In this document: one piece after another, positions 41,181 through 43,138 of the stretch | How the letters are laid out: each line of letters starts with the position of its first letter | How positions within the stretch are numbered: the stretch's first letter is position 1 | NCBI RefSeq assembly: GCF_003574465.1 | Contig: NZ_QOWC01000055.1 | Span: forward strand, 1-43,138 | Source: Methylobacterium crusticola | Lineage (GTDB): Bacteria; Pseudomonadota; Alphaproteobacteria; Rhizobiales; Beijerinckiaceae | Direction of reading: 5' to 3' | DNA length: 43,138 bases | Program-made: the position numbers and the translations under genes | The notes under the pieces: model-generated | The model's input: only the letters and a program-made list of their open reading frames with translations | Databases searched by the model: none | What the model was told of the DNA's origin: nothing

Positions 41181-42590
41181 TCAGGCCGGGGCGGGCCAGT
41201 TGCGCAAGGGGCCGCGCAGCCCCTCGAACGCCCGCGCCAGCCGGAGCACCCCGACGTCGTCGAACCGCTTGCCGGCGATCTGGAGCCCCACCGGCAGCCC
41301 CTCGGGCGTGAAGCCTGCCGGCACCGAGACCGCGGGCTGCTCGGACATGTTGAAGGGCACCGTGTAGGCGATGTGGGCCATCGCCGTGCGGGGATCGTTG
41401 GTCGGGGAGGCGTGGCCGGCCGGGAAGGGCGGGTTCGGGGAGACCGGGCCGATCAGGAAATCGTGCGGGCGGATCGCCGCGAGCGCGGCATCCCGCATGG
41501 CCGCCATCTGGCTCATGCCGTGGAAGACCGCCTCGCCGCTCAGGCCGCGCCCGCCCTCGGCCCAGGCGCGGATGAAGGGCAGCACGGCCTCGCGGCGGTC
41601 CTCGTCGAGGGCCGCGATGTCGAGCCAGGCGCGCTGGCGCCAGAACAGGTCGAGGCCCTCCAGCATCGCCGGGGTGAGCACCGGGGCGACCGGCACGACG
41701 ACGGCGCCGGCCTGCGCGAGCAGGCGGGCCGCCGCCTCGACGACGGCGCGCACCGCGGGATCGAGGGGCAGGCCGGCCCCGGCCTCCAGGGTGAGGCCGA
41801 GGCGCACGCCCCTGAGGCCCAGGCCGTCGAGGTCGTCCCAGGGCAGGTCGGAGGGCGGCAGGGCCGTGGCGTCGCGGACGTCCGGCCGGCTCAGCACGCG
41901 CATCATCAGGGCGGCGTCGGCGACGGTGCGGGTGAGCGGCCCGGCGCAGCGTCCGTAGTAGGGCGGGTCGATCGGGACCCGGCCGTGGCTGGGCTTGAGG
42001 CCGACGACACCGCACCAGCAGGCCGGCAGCCGCACCGAGCCGCCGATGTCGGTGCCGAGGTGCAGGGGGCCGTAGCCCGCCGCCGCGGCGGCGCCCGAGC
42101 CCGACGAGGAGCCGCCCGGGCCCCGGTCCGTGTCCCAGGGGTTGCGGGTGAGGGGGTGGAAGCTCGACAGCCCGGAGGACAGCATGCCGTAATCCGGCAT
42201 GGTGGTCTTGGCGAAGATCACGGCGCCGGCCTCCCGCAGGCGGGCCGCCGGGGGCGCGTCGGCGGGGCTCGCCGGCGCGTCGCGCCGCGCCGCGGTGCCG
42301 AGGGGCATCGGCACGCCCTGCGTGGCGATGTTCTCCTTCACGGTCGCCGGGACGCCGTCGAGGGCGAGGGCCTCGCCCCGCATCCAGCGCGCCTCCGAGG
42401 CGCGGGCGGCGGCGCGGGCCGCGTCGGGCGCGGGGGCGTAGAGGGCCCGCAGCACCGGCTCGGCCGCCTCCGCCCGGGCCAGCACCGCCTCGAGCACCTC
42501 GACGGGCGAGAGGGCGCGGCGGGCGTAGAGGGCGAGGAGGTCGGTGGCCGGGAGGTCGGCCGGGTTCTGCGGGTCCATCACGGCTTCCAT
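41181..42590 (-). CDS. Amidase-signature-family amidohydrolase
   Basis: A 469-residue cytoplasmic amidase with a Ser-cisSer-Lys triad. Lys85 is in LDGVPATVKENIATQG; GPGGSSSGSGAAAAAG (residues 157-172) holds the cis-Ser; GTDIGGSVRLPACWCGVVGLKPS holds the nucleophile Ser185. The C-terminal FNMSEQPAVSVPAGFTPEGLPVGLQIAG is typical. The substrate is not deducible (amides, nitrile pathway products, glutamyl-tRNA-like amides are all known in the family; GatA is less likely). The ATG at 42590 overlaps the upstream gene's TGA (TGATG), suggesting translational coupling. A 12-bp duplication at 42577-42600 also provides ATG 42578 as an alternative start. Confidence 0.93.
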   Translation of the reverse strand: MEAVMDPQNPADLPATDLLALYARRALSPVEVLEAVLARAEAAEPVLRALYAPAPDAARAAARASEARWMRGEALALDGVPATVKENIATQGVPMPLGTAARRDAPASPADAPPAARLREAGAVIFAKTTMPDYGMLSSGLSSFHPLTRNPWDTDRGPGGSSSGSGAAAAAGYGPLHLGTDIGGSVRLPACWCGVVGLKPSHGRVPIDPPYYGRCAGPLTRTVADAALMMRVLSRPDVRDATALPPSDLPWDDLDGLGLRGVRLGLTLEAGAGLPLDPAVRAVVEAAARLLAQAGAVVVPVAPVLTPAMLEGLDLFWRQRAWLDIAALDEDRREAVLPFIRAWAEGGRGLSGEAVFHGMSQMAAMRDAALAAIRPHDFLIGPVSPNPPFPAGHASPTNDPRTAMAHIAYTVPFNMSEQPAVSVPAGFTPEGLPVGLQIAGKRFDDVGVLRLARAFEGLRGPLRNWPAPA

Positions 42591-42600
42591 CACGGCTTCC
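42577..42600. repeat. 12-bp duplication ATCACGGCTTCC at the amidase start
   Basis: Two perfect adjacent copies, 42577-42588 and 42589-42600. On the minus strand this duplicates GGAAGCCGTGAT and so the start codon of the amidase gene (ATG at 42590 and 42578), while the stop codon of the upstream gene uses the upstream copy. Confidence 0.85.
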
Positions 42601-42943
42601 GGGGCTCGGGCGCCTTGTCGGGCCGGCCCGCGAGGGCGACGTAGAAGCCGAGACCGTCCTGGGCCGGCAGCGTCTGGAGCCGCTCGACCCAGCCGCGGCG
42701 CTTGGCCTCGAGCAGGAGGCGGCCGATGGGCTGGAACAGCGTCTCGCCGCCGCCGGGCGTCGGCGCGTCGAGGCGCACCGCCACGGTCTTGCCCTTGGCG
42801 AAGCGGCTGCGCTCGAGCATGTCCGTCAGCGAGGCCTCGGCTTTCGCCCGGGGGGCGCCGCGCAGGTCGAGCACCGACTCGGCGTCGGTGACGCCGAGGG
42901 TGCCGCGCAGCTTGTTGGCGTAGAATTCGTCGAAATGAGGCAA
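42590..42943 (-). CDS. Small protein coupled to the amidase, unknown function
   Basis: A 117-residue protein that I do not recognise with certainty. VLDLRGAPRAKAEASLTDMLERSRFAKGKTVAVRLDAP and GRLLLEAKRRGWVERLQTLP recall the arrangement of Smr-like domains (LDLxG...AxxxLxxxL), but the HGxG nicking motif of Smr is missing. The only start in frame is a TTG at 42943. The stop overlaps the amidase start (TGATG), so the two are likely translated together. The role is probably linked to the amidase. Confidence 0.68.
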   Translation of the reverse strand: MPHFDEFYANKLRGTLGVTDAESVLDLRGAPRAKAEASLTDMLERSRFAKGKTVAVRLDAPTPGGGETLFQPIGRLLLEAKRRGWVERLQTLPAQDGLGFYVALAGRPDKAPEPRKP

Positions 42944-43138
42944 GGGGCGCTCGGGGGATCAGGTGGGGATGCCGGCGTAGGGAGAGGAGACCGGGGCGCT
43001 CCCGGCGAGGTCCGGCCGCGGGATGCCGTCGTGGCCGCGCGCCCGCGCGGACCGGCGCGGACCGGCGCCCCGCCGAGCCCGGGCCCCGGCCGCGACCCTC
43101 GCACGGGATCGCCGGGTCCGGAGCCCCGGTCGGCCCGC
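42944..43138. other. Window edge, possible 3' end of an upstream minus-strand gene
   Basis: A minus-strand frame is open from the edge to a TGA at 42959-42961. Its last residues read GHDGIPRPDLAGSAPVSSPY then AGIPT. This end looks protein-like and recalls the N-terminal part of agmatinase/arginase-family proteins (DGIPRPD, YAGIPT), but here it would be a C-terminus. The upstream part is Arg/Gly-rich. No start codon is visible. Confidence 0.25.

Overview
The window is a very GC-rich chromosomal segment with strong G/C third-position bias, typical of an alphaproteobacterium of the order Rhizobiales (Hyphomicrobiales). The slt-dapA-smpB block, a glutamyl-tRNA synthetase beside a tRNA gene, a DUF2380/DUF3280-type exported protein and a Rhizobiales-style intergenic repeat fit a Methylobacterium-like organism best; this is an inference from gene content. 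No phage, transposase, rRNA or CRISPR array was found.

Layout. 1-2.8 kb: an alkanesulfonate monooxygenase gene (ssuD) broken by one missing base, convergent with a MetQ-type binding protein. 3.1-6.1 kb: a RidA-family gene divergent from a TetR regulator with twin palindromic operators between them, then an AraC regulator and a short-chain dehydrogenase. 6.4-8.9 kb: a more A/T-rich patch with an Ivy-type lysozyme inhibitor and a second exported protein, then a calcineurin-like phosphatase, a dispersed repeat and a glycine-zipper protein. 9.2-18 kb: an NAD(P)-binding protein, then a nearly complete D-glucarate/D-galactarate pathway on the minus strand (gudD, garL, garR, garD and an MFS importer) with a divergent LysR gene. 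Two similar 23-bp palindromes, one near gudD and one upstream of garD, suggest co-regulation.

18-28.3 kb: an orphan amino-acid-type binding protein, then an apparent sulfatase module: formylglycine-generating enzyme and Tat-exported sulfatase (ATGA overlap), an exported HAD phosphatase, an outer-membrane SphA/phenol_MetA_deg-type protein, a NarL/FixJ response regulator and a divergent HisKA_3 histidine kinase. GGGG(A/T)AAACCC-type motifs lie upstream of both target groups. A small ORF encoding a fourfold Leu-Val-Ser-Cys repeat precedes the formylglycine enzyme gene.

28.3-31.2 kb: crcB with a recognisable fluoride riboswitch, a DUF2380/DUF3280-type protein, three very short ORFs with good ribosome binding sites, a DoxX-like protein and tRNA-Val(CAC). 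31.3-36.6 kb: housekeeping genes gltX, slt, dapA and smpB. 36.6-43.1 kb: an FAD aromatic monooxygenase next to a TetR regulator with a palindromic operator, a WbpM/CapD-type nucleotide-sugar dehydratase, and an amidase translationally coupled to a small protein.

The least explained parts are the sulfatase/two-component module with its repeat peptide, the shared palindrome of the sugar-acid genes, the small-peptide cluster beside crcB/DoxX, and the lysozyme-inhibitor patch.
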